Below, one piece after another: positions 50,390 through 59,169 of a stretch of DNA of 64,000 nucleotides. The position numbers and the translations under genes are program-made. The stretch spans positions 1 to 64,000 of the forward strand of contig NZ_NSGF01000026.1 in the NCBI RefSeq assembly GCF_002294995.1. The letters are read 5' to 3'. Each line of letters starts with the position of its first letter. Positions within the stretch are counted from its first letter, which is position 1. The notes under the pieces were generated by a model. The model had not been told where the DNA came from, made no database searches, and saw only the letters and a list, made by a program, of their open reading frames with translations. Origin of the DNA: Mesorhizobium sp. WSM3860 (GTDB taxonomy: Bacteria; Pseudomonadota; Alphaproteobacteria; Rhizobiales; Rhizobiaceae).

Positions 50390-51963
50390 GATCCTGCTGT
50401 CTCGGCGACGAAGGCCCGGACGTGGGCGACGAACTCGTCGAAGGCCGGCTCGCCCTCGAGCAGGATGTGGTTTTGGCTTTCCAGCTCGAAGAAGCTGGCG
50501 CCGGGAATGCCCGCCGCCATGGTGCGGCCGGACTCGACCGGGGCAACGTTGTCTTCCCGCGCGTGCAGCACCAGGGTCGGCACCCGCACTTTTTCAAGCA
50601 GGTCGCTGACATCGATCACGGAGAAGGCGGCCTGCAGGCGCCAGGCGTCGTCCGGCAAAACGGTGCGCAGCATCAGATCGTCCATCCAGGCGAAATGTTC
50701 GTGCGTGGCGCCGGGGATGAACATGGAGCAGAAGGCCTGGCGGAACATCGGGTTCGACTTGCCCCAGCTCTCGCGCATCAGCGTCGCCACGGCTTCGCGC
50801 GTGGCGATCTCGCCGGCGTCGCCGCGCGCCCGCCAGCCTTTGACGTAGCCGCCGTAAAGGATCATGCCCGACACTTTCTCGGGGTGGCGTATGGCATAGG
50901 CGATCGAAACGGCGCAGCTTTGCGAGAGGCCAAGAAGCGTGAAGCGGTCGAGCCCCGCCGCCTCGACCACGCATTCGAGGTCCGACACCATGGTGTCGAA
51001 CGAGACGTCGGCCACATGACGTTGCGACAGGCCGTTGCAGCGCTCGTCGTAGCGCACCAGCTGGTTCCGGCGCGACAGTTCCCGCATCCAGTGCCGCCAG
51101 ATCGGACTGTCCCAGTCGAAGGTCAGATGCGACATCCAATGCGCGGCGCGCAGGATGGGCGGGCCGCTGCCGGTCTTGGCAAAAGCAAGCCTTGTGCCGT
51201 CGCGAGCCCGGCAGAAATGGACGGCGCGGCCGGGATCCTGCGCGGGCGTCGCGCTCTTGGCGAGCGAAGGCGACAGTGATTGCATCTGGGCCACGTCCCT
51301 GGCGCCGGGTTGCACGGAGCGTCCCGTCGGCTGGGCGGCAGCCGCCCTCACCTTCTCCTCCAGCGCGGCGATCTCTTCCGCCAGGCCGATATCCTCCGGC
51401 AGCAGCCGGCGCAGGCGCCGCGCAAGCGGCAGCGCCCGCCTCGGCTCGCCGGCCAGGCGCTCGATCAGCTCGCGCAATATGCCGAGTTCGGCGATCTCGA
51501 CCTCGCTGGCGACGCCCGCGCGCCATGCCTCGTATTCGAAGCAGCGCTCGAGCGAAAGATCGGCGAGGAAATCGCCGCGGATCGAACCGGCCACGGCCTC
51601 CAGCTCTTCCGTCGATGGCAAGGAAAGATCGCCTTTCACCAGCGGCAGCAGCCGGGCATAGTCCGTGCCGAGTTTCAGCGAGACAGTGTTGCGGTCGGCG
51701 ACAAGAGCGGATTCTTTGTCGCCCAGCACCTGGCGGATCTTGGACAGGCTCCAGCGCAAGGCGCCGCGCGGATCGTCGGGAATGTCCCAGAAGATTTCGC
51801 AGAGCCGCTCGCGCTGGTGGGCCTTGCCGGTGACGGCGAGATAGGCAAGCAAGGCTCTGGTCTTGCGCGACGGCGGCAGGTCGAGCAGCGCGCCGTCGCG
51901 AACCACCTGGAAGTCGCCGAGCACGCACAGGTCGAGCAGCCCCTTATGCGGAGCGTCGGTCAT
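50386..51963 (-). CDS. SARP/BTAD-type regulator fused to an alpha/beta hydrolase
   Basis: 525 residues from ATG 51963. The N-terminal OmpR/SARP winged helix (LCVLGDFQVVRDGALLDLPP, RALLAYLAVTGKAHQRERLC, ALRWSLSKIRQVLGDKESAL) and the bacterial transcriptional-activation helical region (about 105-220) precede a linker and an alpha/beta hydrolase (about 255-525). Triad: Ser about 346 in LLGLSQSCAVS, Asp in HAREDNVAP and His in SQNHILLEG. The hydrolase may sense or process a small-molecule ligand, comparable to strigolactone-type receptors, but this is inference. A truncated relative is at 48584. Confidence 0.88.
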   Translation of the reverse strand: MTDAPHKGLLDLCVLGDFQVVRDGALLDLPPSRKTRALLAYLAVTGKAHQRERLCEIFWDIPDDPRGALRWSLSKIRQVLGDKESALVADRNTVSLKLGTDYARLLPLVKGDLSLPSTEELEAVAGSIRGDFLADLSLERCFEYEAWRAGVASEVEIAELGILRELIERLAGEPRRALPLARRLRRLLPEDIGLAEEIAALEEKVRAAAAQPTGRSVQPGARDVAQMQSLSPSLAKSATPAQDPGRAVHFCRARDGTRLAFAKTGSGPPILRAAHWMSHLTFDWDSPIWRHWMRELSRRNQLVRYDERCNGLSQRHVADVSFDTMVSDLECVVEAAGLDRFTLLGLSQSCAVSIAYAIRHPEKVSGMILYGGYVKGWRARGDAGEIATREAVATLMRESWGKSNPMFRQAFCSMFIPGATHEHFAWMDDLMLRTVLPDDAWRLQAAFSVIDVSDLLEKVRVPTLVLHAREDNVAPVESGRTMAAGIPGASFFELESQNHILLEGEPAFDEFVAHVRAFVAETAGS

Positions 51964-52169
51964 GCGGCCGGGCACCCTTCCACTGCCATCTGGCTCCTCG
52001 TCGATGCGGCGCAAGAAGACCGCACCGGAATATCAAAATCGGCTAATTTACGGAAGCCGATACGGCAAGAAGGACGTTGGGAATGTGCAATGGGTTACAT
52101 TGGCCGCGGCGGTGAAACGGGAGTCTGCTATCCGCTGGCACGGTGCAACGGAGGGCCGGACCCAGGATT

Positions 52170-52868
52170 TCAGCCTGCGGAACTCGTGGCGGTGCGGGAG
52201 ACCGGCCTGATGTGGGCGAACATGCTGCGGGCGTTCCAGCTTGGGAAGGCTCTCGCGAGCGACAGGTCGCCGTCGAGTTGGATGCGGTCCTCGCGGGTGG
52301 CCTGGGCCCAACTGAGCTGTCCGGCGTGCCATTTGACGAAGGCTTCGGCTTCCGCCGTGACGTAAAGGTCCTCGTCAAGGCCGGGATTCGTCTTGCAGAT
52401 CTCGGTGTCTCCAAGCTCGATAAGCAGCCAGTAGCGCTCGCGGCGCGGGCGGCCGGTGAAGTCGAAACGGATGACGACGCGTCGATCCGGGAGCCGGTCC
52501 CGGCGGAGCGCATTGCACATCGACCACAGGGCCACAAAGGGGTCGAGGTGATGGGGGGCGATCTCAAGCCAGCGCGCACCCCACTCGCCGAGCGATTGGC
52601 AGACCGTGAACAGGTCGCGCCCCGCGGACGTGAGCTCGTAGTGGTGCCCGCGCCCGTCGGGCTTGGGTACCGATTCGATGACGCCAACCCATTCGAGCTG
52701 CCTTAGCCGCTCCGAGAGCAGCGTACGGGAGAGTCCGGGCGCGCCCTCCAGGATCTCACCGAAGGTTCCGCAGCCAAGATACAAGTTGCGGATGATCAGC
52801 GGTGTCCAGCGCTCGGCGAAAATCTCCGCGCCGCGGGCAATGGGGCAGTACTGGCCGTACGTTCTCAC
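52170..52868 (-). CDS. HxlR-type winged-helix regulator with C-terminal extension
   Basis: 232 residues from GTG 52868. The HxlR domain is complete: YGQYCPIARGAEIFAERWTP with the conserved Cys, then FGEILEGAPGLSRTLLSERL and LEWVGVIESVPKPDGRGHHY. The extra 110-residue C-terminal domain (RVVIRFDFTGRPRRERYWLL, TAEAEAFVKWHAGQLSWAQA) looks like an SCP2-type lipid/ligand-binding fold. Divergent from the BBE oxidase gene (111 bp apart), which it probably controls. Confidence 0.88.
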   Translation of the reverse strand: MRTYGQYCPIARGAEIFAERWTPLIIRNLYLGCGTFGEILEGAPGLSRTLLSERLRQLEWVGVIESVPKPDGRGHHYELTSAGRDLFTVCQSLGEWGARWLEIAPHHLDPFVALWSMCNALRRDRLPDRRVVIRFDFTGRPRRERYWLLIELGDTEICKTNPGLDEDLYVTAEAEAFVKWHAGQLSWAQATREDRIQLDGDLSLARAFPSWNARSMFAHIRPVSRTATSSAG

Positions 52869-52979
52869 ACCGGCAGTGTTCCACGCCCGCCGTAGGCTGT
52901 GAAGTCCAGATTCTTGACTATACGACGGCGGTCCGCGGTGGTCCGATCTAGCCTCCCTTCGAGAGAGGAGCACTCGACA

Positions 52980-54392
52980 ATGACAACTGTGATCGCGAAA
53001 GTCGGCCACGGGAGTGAGATGCCGACCGCCGTCGAGATCGACGGATTCCAAGGCCCGCTGATCAGTGCCGACCATGCCGACTACGACATAGCCCGGGCAG
53101 TCTGGAACGGCGCTATCGACCGGCGCCCGCGCCTGATCGCCCGATGCATGGGGACCGCCGACGTGGTCGCGGCCGTGCGTTTCGCCCGCGACAACGATCT
53201 GGAGATCGCCATACGGGGCGGAGGCCATAACGTGGCGGGCACGGCCGTCTGCGGCGATGGGATCGTCATCGACCTCTCAGCGATGCGTGGCGTGCGAGTC
53301 GATCCCGCCGAACGCAGCGCCTGGGTGCAGGGCGGCGCGCTTTGGGGCGACGTCGACCGCGAGACCCAGGCGCACGGCCTGGCCACCACAGGCGGAATCG
53401 TGAGCCACACTGGAGTCGCCGGACTCACCCTGGGCGGTGGCGTCGGCTGGCTGATGCGCAAGCACGGGCTCACAGTCGACAACCTGCTCGCCGTCGAGGT
53501 GGTAACAGCCGACGGTGCTGTGCTGCGGGCGTCCGAGGACGAGCATTCCGACCTGTTCTGGGCATTGCGAGGCGGCGGCGGGAACTTCGGCGTGGTCACC
53601 TCGTTCGAGTTCCGTCTCCACCCCGTCGGGCCCGTCCTTCTGGCCGGGCCCATCCTCTGGGACGCGAACGACGCCGGGGACGTCCTCCGCTTCTACCGCG
53701 ACTTCGTCCGCCATGCTCCCGACGAACTCGGCACGGTCGTGAGGTTCGGTACCGCGCCGCCGCTGCCCGTCATCCCCGAGGAGCTCCATTGGCGCCCGGT
53801 GATGATCATGGGTAGCTGCTATGCCGGGCCGATCGCGGATGGTGAGAAGGCACTGCGCCCACTCCGCGCATTCCGGCCTCCGCTCCTCGACCTGGTCGGG
53901 CCTGCGCCGTATGCCGGATTCCAGAGCGCGCTGGATTCGACCGTCCCCCACGGATGGAACTATTACTGGAAGTCCACCCACCTTCCCGAGCTCCGCGACG
54001 ATCTCATCGACGTGATCGCCGGGCACGCGTTCTCCGCTTCCTCGCCGCGGTCATATGTGGCGCTGTTCCATCTGAAGGGGGCGGTAAGCCGGGTGGCCGA
54101 GGGCGACACGGCGTTCGGGAACCGCCACGCGTCGCACGCGATCACCCTGGACGCTGTGTGGCGACCCGGCGAGGACTATCGCGACCGAGACAGTGCCTGG
54201 ACGAGGGAGTTCTTCGCCGCCCTCGGACGCTTCCGCGAAGGCGTTTACGTCAACTTCCTCGGCGGCGACGAAGACGCGAACCGGGTCCGCGAGGCGTATG
54301 GCAACTCCGTCTACGACCGGCTGGTGGACGTGAAGACTACGTACGACCCCGACAACGTCTTTCACCACAACCAGAACATCCGCCCGAATTGA
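52980..54392 (+). CDS. FAD-linked oxidase of the BBE (berberine bridge enzyme) family
   Basis: 470 residues. FAD-binding domain with the covalently bonding His83 in IAIRGGGHNVAGTAVCGDGI; the second covalent position (Cys in bi-covalent enzymes) is replaced (GGIVSHTGVAGLTLGGGVGW), so one covalent bond is expected. The BBE C-terminal motif is VYDRLVDVKTTYDPDNVFHH followed by NQNI. It oxidises an alcohol, sugar or related compound with O2. No signal peptide. GAGAGGAG precedes the ATG. Its style and the HxlR partner resemble actinobacterial gene pairs, so transfer is possible. Confidence 0.92.
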   Translation: MTTVIAKVGHGSEMPTAVEIDGFQGPLISADHADYDIARAVWNGAIDRRPRLIARCMGTADVVAAVRFARDNDLEIAIRGGGHNVAGTAVCGDGIVIDLSAMRGVRVDPAERSAWVQGGALWGDVDRETQAHGLATTGGIVSHTGVAGLTLGGGVGWLMRKHGLTVDNLLAVEVVTADGAVLRASEDEHSDLFWALRGGGGNFGVVTSFEFRLHPVGPVLLAGPILWDANDAGDVLRFYRDFVRHAPDELGTVVRFGTAPPLPVIPEELHWRPVMIMGSCYAGPIADGEKALRPLRAFRPPLLDLVGPAPYAGFQSALDSTVPHGWNYYWKSTHLPELRDDLIDVIAGHAFSASSPRSYVALFHLKGAVSRVAEGDTAFGNRHASHAITLDAVWRPGEDYRDRDSAWTREFFAALGRFREGVYVNFLGGDEDANRVREAYGNSVYDRLVDVKTTYDPDNVFHHNQNIRPN

Positions 54393-54416
54393 GTGACCTT
54401 CGGAGCTGCACAGGCA

Positions 54417-54441
54417 TCTCCCCCCGCAAGGGGGAGATTGC
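54417..54441 (+). repeat. truncated mosaic palindromic repeat
   Basis: ATCTCCCCCCGCAAGGGGGAGAT only; no second hairpin. Sits between the convergent BBE and MFS genes and may act as a terminator hairpin. Confidence 0.6.
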
Positions 54442-54446
54442 GCGCT

Positions 54447-55877
54447 TCAACGGCTTCGGCAAACTCCGGCGACCGCAATCGCAACCGCCACCAGCACCAG
54501 CCCAGCCGCCACCGCGAACGCAACCCGCATCCCGTCGGCGACCGCTTCAGGCGCCGCGGCGCCGACCTCGCCAGTGCCGACCGCGAAGGCAAACACCGCG
54601 CCCATAACCGCCGTGCCGGTGATCAGGCCGAGATTGCGCGAGAGGCTCAGCATGCCCGAGATCACGCCGCGCTCATTCTTATCGACGTCTGCCATGACGG
54701 CGGTGTTGTTCGCCGCCTGGAAGAGCTGGTAGCCGGGCGTCAGCAGCATGATCGCCGCAGCGTAGCCGGCAACACCGAACAGTGCCGGCAGCAGAGCGAG
54801 CCCGACGCAGCCGACGATCATTAGCGCCAGCCCGGCGACGACCATGGCCGACGCGCCGAGGCGATCGACGATGCGGCCGGCAATTACGCCGCACAGCGCC
54901 GAGACGACCGGGCCGATCGACAGCACGGCGCCGACCCGCGCTTCGCCGAGGCCCAGCGCGCGCGACAGGAAGAAGGGCCCGACGCCAAGCGTCGCCATCA
55001 TCACGGTGGAGACCAGCACATTCATGGCAAGGCTCGGCGCCAGCACCGGATCGCTGAACAGCGCTGGTTTGACCAGAGGCGACGCCGCTCTCCGCTGCGC
55101 ATAGAGGAACAGGCCGGCGCCGAGAACGGCCATGCCAAGCAGCGCGATGTTCGTGCCGCCGAAATGTCCACGTCCTGCCGTCATCGCCAGCGCATAGGCG
55201 GCGAGCGTCAAGGCAAGCAGCAGCGTGCCCAGCGTATCGAAGCGCGGGCCCACGCCCTGCGCCTCACTGCGGAGGAACGTCGCGGTTTGATCGCCCGGCA
55301 GGAAGCGCCGGGCGAGGATCATCGCCGCGACGCCCAGCGCGGCAGTGACGAGGAAGATCGCGCGCCAGCCGAGGGCAGCGATCAGCACGCCGCCAAGCGA
55401 CGGCCCAAGCGCGGTGCCGATCGCCGACATGGTGCCGAGCAGGCCCATGGCGCTGCCGGTGCGCTCTTTCGGCACCGTCGCGCCGACCAAGGCAATGGTC
55501 AGCGCCATCATCACGGCGGCGCCCAGCCCTTGAGCAGCGCGGGCGGCGACCAGCAGCGGCAGCGACGGCACAAGCGCGGCCAACAGCGACGCGGCGCTGA
55601 ACAGGCCAAGACCGGCGATCAGCAGCAGCCGGCGGCCGACGAGGTCACCCAGCCGCCCGACGCTGACGATGAGCGCGGTGATGGCAAGCAGATAGGCAAG
55701 CACCACCCATTGCACCGCCTGGAAGGATGCTGCGAAGGCGGTGCTCAGCGTCGGCAGCGCGACATTGGCGATGCTGGTGCTGAGCGAAGACAAAAGCATC
55801 GCCAGCGACAGGCTGGCCAGCGCGCCGCTTGCCGAGCGGCTTGCGGGAGCGGTGCGTGGAACTGCGATATCGGCCAT
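54447..55877 (-). CDS. MFS drug exporter, DHA2 (EmrB/QacA) type
   Basis: 476 residues from ATG 55877, with GGAG 7 bp before it. About 14 membrane helices; the family signature segment VVLAYLLAITALIVSVGRLG DLVGRR and the motif C region GLLGTMSAIGTALGPSLGGV are present. It expels hydrophobic drugs or metabolites with proton antiport. Divergent from the LysR gene, which is probably its regulator. Confidence 0.9.
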   Translation of the reverse strand: MADIAVPRTAPASRSASGALASLSLAMLLSSLSTSIANVALPTLSTAFAASFQAVQWVVLAYLLAITALIVSVGRLGDLVGRRLLLIAGLGLFSAASLLAALVPSLPLLVAARAAQGLGAAVMMALTIALVGATVPKERTGSAMGLLGTMSAIGTALGPSLGGVLIAALGWRAIFLVTAALGVAAMILARRFLPGDQTATFLRSEAQGVGPRFDTLGTLLLALTLAAYALAMTAGRGHFGGTNIALLGMAVLGAGLFLYAQRRAASPLVKPALFSDPVLAPSLAMNVLVSTVMMATLGVGPFFLSRALGLGEARVGAVLSIGPVVSALCGVIAGRIVDRLGASAMVVAGLALMIVGCVGLALLPALFGVAGYAAAIMLLTPGYQLFQAANNTAVMADVDKNERGVISGMLSLSRNLGLITGTAVMGAVFAFAVGTGEVGAAAPEAVADGMRVAFAVAAGLVLVAVAIAVAGVCRSR

Positions 55878-56011
55878 CGTTATTCTCCGGCTCGGGTTTA
55901 ATTTGCCGGGAAGATAGGCGCCTGGTTCATATGGCGGAAGACGCAGCGCTTGCACTTGAATAGTGCATGAAACGCCATGTCACTGCATCCAGGACGTGCT
56001 AGGATCGCGCC

Positions 56012-56905
56012 ATGTCGCGACCCGATCTCAACCTGCTCGTCACGCTGGACGTGCTCATCGCCGAAGGCAGCGTCGCCAAAGCCGCGCGGCGGCTGAAGCT
56101 CAGCCCCTCGGCAATGAGCCGCGCGCTCGCAAGACTGCGCGAGGTGACCGGCGATCCGCTTTTGGTGCGCGCCGGACGCGGCCTAGTGCCGACGCCGCGG
56201 GCCATCGAACTCGGTGCGGATGTCGGCCGGCTGGTAAAGGAGGCGGAGGCTGTGCTGCGCCCCGCCGAGAAGCTCGACCTGAAGCGGCTTGCGCGCAGCT
56301 TCACGCTGCGCAACAGCGATGGTTTTGTCGAAAACTTCGGCCCTGCCCTTCTCGCGCGCGTCGCCGAGGAAGCGCCGGGCGTGCAGTTGCGCTTCGTGCC
56401 GAAACCCGACAGGGACAGCGCGCCGATGCGCGAAGGCAGCGTCGATCTCGAGACCGGCGTGGTCGGCGGCTCGACCGGGCCGGAGGTGCGGGCGCAGGCG
56501 CTGTTCCGCGACCGTTTCGTCGGCGTGGCGCGCTTGGGCCATCCCTTGTGCGACGGAAAGATCACCGCCGCCCGCTTCGCCGCCGCCCGGCATATATTGA
56601 TCTCGCGCCGCGGGCTGGATCGCGGACCTGTCGACGACGCGCTGGAGCTCGCCGGGCTGACGCGCACGATCGCGACCGTGGTCGGCGGTTTTGCGGAAGC
56701 GCTGGCGCTGGCGCGCGGCTCCGACCTCATCGCCACCGTGCCCGAGCGCTATACCGGCAAGCTGCGCGAAGGCCTGCTCACGTTCGCGCTGCCGGTGAAG
56801 CTCGCCGGGCTCACCATCTCGCTGCTATGGCACCCGCGCCTCGACGCCGACCCCGCGCATCGTTGGCTGCGGGGCCTGGTGAGGGAGGTGTGCGGAGGGC
56901 GGTGA
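56012..56905 (+). CDS. LysR family transcriptional regulator
   Basis: 297 residues. N-terminal winged helix NLLVTLDVLIAEGSVAKAAR, SPSAMSRALARLREVTGDPL; then the effector-binding domain of the PBP2 type (about 90-297). 134 bp separate it from the divergent MFS exporter gene, the usual LysR-target arrangement; the LysR box must lie in this gap, where a T-N11-A type site could not be fixed by eye. Confidence 0.92.
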   Translation: MSRPDLNLLVTLDVLIAEGSVAKAARRLKLSPSAMSRALARLREVTGDPLLVRAGRGLVPTPRAIELGADVGRLVKEAEAVLRPAEKLDLKRLARSFTLRNSDGFVENFGPALLARVAEEAPGVQLRFVPKPDRDSAPMREGSVDLETGVVGGSTGPEVRAQALFRDRFVGVARLGHPLCDGKITAARFAAARHILISRRGLDRGPVDDALELAGLTRTIATVVGGFAEALALARGSDLIATVPERYTGKLREGLLTFALPVKLAGLTISLLWHPRLDADPAHRWLRGLVREVCGGR

Positions 56906-57019
56906 GACAGCCGATCTCCTTTTCGCGGCGACTGGCACGCAGGCCGGGCGAGGCGCGAAGGCCGACAGACCGAAATTTTCGCCCCAACAAAGTGTGGAGA
57001 GGTTGCTTGGCGACGCCGG

Positions 57020-57060
57020 GACGGAGCGGGGGGACGCCCAACGAGAACCCCCGCTCCGTC
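57020..57060. terminator. GC-rich hairpin between convergent genes
   Basis: GACGGAGCGGGGG (57020-57032) and CCCCCGCTCCGTC (57048-57060) form a perfect 13-bp stem with a 15-nt loop. It lies between the LysR gene and the minus-strand gene ending at 57113. No T-run; it could be a repeat as well as a terminator. Confidence 0.55.
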
Positions 57061-57112
57061 GCTGCGCGGGCACCTCTGCCCGATTGCCGGGCGAGGAACC
57101 TCGCTTCCTAGC

Positions 57113-57484
57113 TCAGGGCGCCGCCTTCACCGGTTCGTTCCCGCGCAGCCGCAGCTCGTAGTTCAGCCGGTAGCGCCCGCCCTCGAACTTCCAGATCAGC
57201 GGGCTCCTGACGCCCGAACTCACACCGGCGGCCAGGTCGGCCTGCTTCTCGGTCTCGCCGAGGATCTGCAGCAGGCAATCAGCAAATTGCGCATTGGCGC
57301 ATTTGAAGATCGGCGACAACAGATAGGCATTGAAGGTCGCCACCCTGACCGTCTCCACCTCCTGCGCGCTGGCGCCGCCCATGAGACCGGCAATCAGCGT
57401 CGCGACAAAGATGAGCAATCCAAGCGCCACCCTGTCCAGCCACGACCTGCGCCTGGCAAGCACTTCGAGCAACCGATCGCCCAT
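57113..57484 (-). CDS. exported or membrane-anchored hypothetical protein
   Basis: 123 residues from ATG 57484, after GGGGGAGGG. A basic start (DRLLEVLARRRSWLDRVALG) leads into a hydrophobic segment LLIFVATLIAGLMGGASAQE that could be a signal peptide or anchor. The following VRVATFNAYLLSPIFKC looks like the first strand and loop of an endonuclease/exonuclease/phosphatase domain, but the catalytic remainder is missing and the end (IWKFEGGRYRLNYELRLRGN) is unrelated. So it may be a truncated relic or a distinct family. Confidence 0.5.
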   Translation of the reverse strand: MGDRLLEVLARRRSWLDRVALGLLIFVATLIAGLMGGASAQEVETVRVATFNAYLLSPIFKCANAQFADCLLQILGETEKQADLAAGVSSGVRSPLIWKFEGGRYRLNYELRLRGNEPVKAAP

Positions 57485-58077
57485 CGCACCCTCCCCCGCT
57501 CGGATGCGCATTCTAGCATCCCTGCATGTAGGCATCATGAAGCGGTTCACAGAGCGGCAGCGTTCCTCTCCCTGCCTTTGAGGGGCGACGAAACCGCTAT
57601 CGCGAAGGGAAGTCACTTGCTCCCTGCCCGCCAATGCCGCACTGCCGAAATGCGCCCAAAAAAGTCAGGTTGAGAACCGGACCTCAAAACACCTCAACCT
57701 GTGAAAAACAAGCCTATTCAAATGTGTAGGCGGCAACATTCGCGTCGCCTGCCGCAACGGCCGAAAAGCCCGGAAATCCGCCATTTCGGAGCCTGCCGTG
57801 GCGGCAACCGCGGAAATGCAGCAGCGCGATTTCGGCTCTGCACAACGGCAAAAAACGCTGTTCCGGAGGGCGCCGCCGCCGACGTTGACAGCCACCCGCG
57901 CCAATGGCAATCGGCAGTGACTGGTCACGCCATGACCGTTGCTGTTGGGGACGGACGGGGTTTCAGCAGCTTGGCGGCGGCGCCGGACGGGCGGGCACTT
58001 GCGCAGTGTACCGCCCGCTCCTGGCCGACAGCGGCGCGAGGTCTCGCATACGAGGCTGCGAAACGTCCGCCAGACCG
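57485..58077. other. 593-bp region without a recognisable gene
   Basis: Both strands have open frames (57701-58084 plus, 57665-57928 minus), but neither has a credible start, composition or ribosome-binding site. No mosaic repeat is present. It may hold promoter elements for the gene at 57484 and the 3' end of the precursor-peptide transcript. Confidence 0.5.
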
Positions 58078-58131
58078 CTACTGAGCCGTTGCCGGCTTTT
58101 CAAGCGTCGGCTTGCTGTAGGTCTTCTTCAT
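58078..58131 (-). CDS. RiPP/lasso-type leader mini-gene A (17 codons)
   Basis: ATG 58131, with GGGGGA 6 bp before it. Product MKKTYSKPTLEKPATAQ: the Y-x-K-P-x-L leader motif is kept, but the later KR-Q/D-x-LS segment and any core are lost, so it looks degenerate. It is in frame with an upstream open frame from ATG 58365 and could instead be the C-terminus of a 95-residue protein. Fourth and last of the tandem series. Confidence 0.55.
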   Translation of the reverse strand: MKKTYSKPTLEKPATAQ

Positions 58132-58541
58132 CGTAATTCCCCCTAAAGACGCTTCGCGCGGGTGAGCGTTGCCGGGGAGCGGACTATCAAGCTTGCGGTC
58201 GGAAGCGCTTGTCGGAAGGATCGGCGGGCCTACCAGCCGCTCCGTACGACGCAACAGGTCGTAAGAGCGGACCAGCGCCCTTTTGCTCTCCTCAATCAGT
58301 TGGTCCTGGAAATCTGCGGCCGCGTGCCCGCGCGCAGGCAAGTGGGTATCGTTGTTCTCGAGCATGCCCGCTCTCCGTTTCAGACGGGAGCGCGGATCAA
58401 CGTCTCTCAGTCGCCAATGGTGTCCGGTGGGTGGTTACCAGCGATAAGGTAGGGTACGCCGATTGGCGCGCGTGGCAAAGGCAATAATTTCGACCGATCT
58501 CCGTGCCGCACGGGATTGCCGCAGGGGCGGCCTCGCTCGCC
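58132..58541 (-). other. 410-bp spacer between mini-genes A and B with an open frame
   Basis: Frame from ATG 58365 (GGAG upstream) encodes LENNDTHLPARGHAAADFQD QLIEESKRALVRSY and runs without a stop into mini-gene A. The helical, charged N-terminal 60 residues look like a real small protein; the Pro-rich junction before mini-gene A looks like untranslated spacer. Nothing else is recognised. Confidence 0.4.
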
Positions 58542-58634
58542 TCAGAAGGTAAAGCCGGACGACGGCGCGGCGGCGGTCGCGGCCGACAGCCTGTCGCGCT
58601 TCTGCAGCCGCGGCTTTTCGTAAGTCTTCTTCAT
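58542..58634 (-). CDS. RiPP/lasso-type precursor mini-gene B (30 residues)
   Basis: ATG 58634, preceded by AGGAA. Leader MKKTYEKPRLQKRDRLSAAT, then the tail AAAPSSGFTF. Y5-x-x-P8-x-L10 is the position pattern bound by the RRE protein in lasso leaders, and the Thr near residue 20 could be the penultimate leader residue. The tail has no Asp or Glu for a macrolactam ring, so a classical lasso fold is unlikely. Second hypothesis: a free regulatory or antimicrobial micro-peptide. Confidence 0.75.
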   Translation of the reverse strand: MKKTYEKPRLQKRDRLSAATAAAPSSGFTF

Positions 58635-58729
58635 CGTCCGTTCCTGGGCGGGTCAACGACCGGCGCAGGTGAACGCGATGCGGCCGCCCTGTCAAGCTTG
58701 CCCAGGAAGGCTTGCCCTGCTGCTGTTGC

Positions 58730-58825
58730 TCAGCGCGGCGGGACCGGGCCCGACGGCGCGCCGTCAACGACGCTGGACAGCTTCTGGCGCTTCACCAGCA
58801 CCGGTTTCTCATAGGTCTTCTTCAT
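58730..58825 (-). CDS. RiPP/lasso-type precursor mini-gene C (31 residues)
   Basis: ATG 58825, preceded by AGGGG. Leader MKKTYEKPVLVKRQKLSSVV, tail DGAPSGPVPPR. It is the only one of the four with an acidic residue (Asp21) at the start of the tail, and it is proline-rich. Closely similar to D in the KRQKLS stretch, so the set arose by tandem duplication. Confidence 0.75.
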   Translation of the reverse strand: MKKTYEKPVLVKRQKLSSVVDGAPSGPVPPR

Positions 58826-58925
58826 GTTTCACCCCTGCCTGAAAGACTGCTGGAACGCTGGAAATCCGCTCCCTGAGACCGCGAACAGCCCATTGGGACA
58901 CTGCGGTCCCGGTCAGGACGCGCGG

Positions 58926-59012
58926 TTAGACCGGGCCGGAGGCGACGAATGCGACGACGCCCGACAGCTTCTGGCGCTTCGACAGCGTCGGCTTCTCATA
59001 AACCTTCTTCAT
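58926..59012 (-). CDS. RiPP/lasso-type precursor mini-gene D (28 residues)
   Basis: ATG 59012, preceded by AAGGGG. Product MKKVYEKPTLSKRQKLSGVV and tail AFVASGPV. First of the four tandem mini-genes on the minus strand, 158 bp after the stop of the 310-residue protein encoded at 59170. A TTGACA-like element lies at 59066-59071. The tail is short, hydrophobic and without acidic residues. Confidence 0.75.
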   Translation of the reverse strand: MKKVYEKPTLSKRQKLSGVVAFVASGPV

Positions 59013-59065
59013 GGATGTGCCCCTTGCCCAATTTCCCGCCCCACGACGCAAGGGAAGCGGCGTTT

Positions 59066-59071
59066 TGTCAA
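59066..59071 (-). promoter_or_regulatory. TTGACA -35 element and inverted repeat before the precursor mini-genes
   Basis: TTGACA on the minus strand, inside CGTTTT-gtcaa-AAAACG (59061-59078 region). A -10 hexamer could not be fixed. A promoter here would transcribe mini-genes D to A separately from the upstream gene. Confidence 0.35.
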
Positions 59072-59169
59072 AAAACGTTTTCGTGAGATGCGTGCAAAGC
59101 GAGCCGGCTGCAACCGAATACGCGCGGGCTGTGGTCAGCCGGCAACATCCGGCCTGCCGAGGTTCGTCG

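Noticed and set aside
57701-58084. 127-codon plus-strand frame before the mini-genes
   Set aside because: Arg/Pro-rich without motif or ribosome-binding site; probably non-coding.
58542-59012. Classical lasso-peptide precursors
   Set aside because: Leader motif fits, but tails B and D have no Asp/Glu for ring closure and no maturation genes are in the window; kept as lasso-leader-like only.
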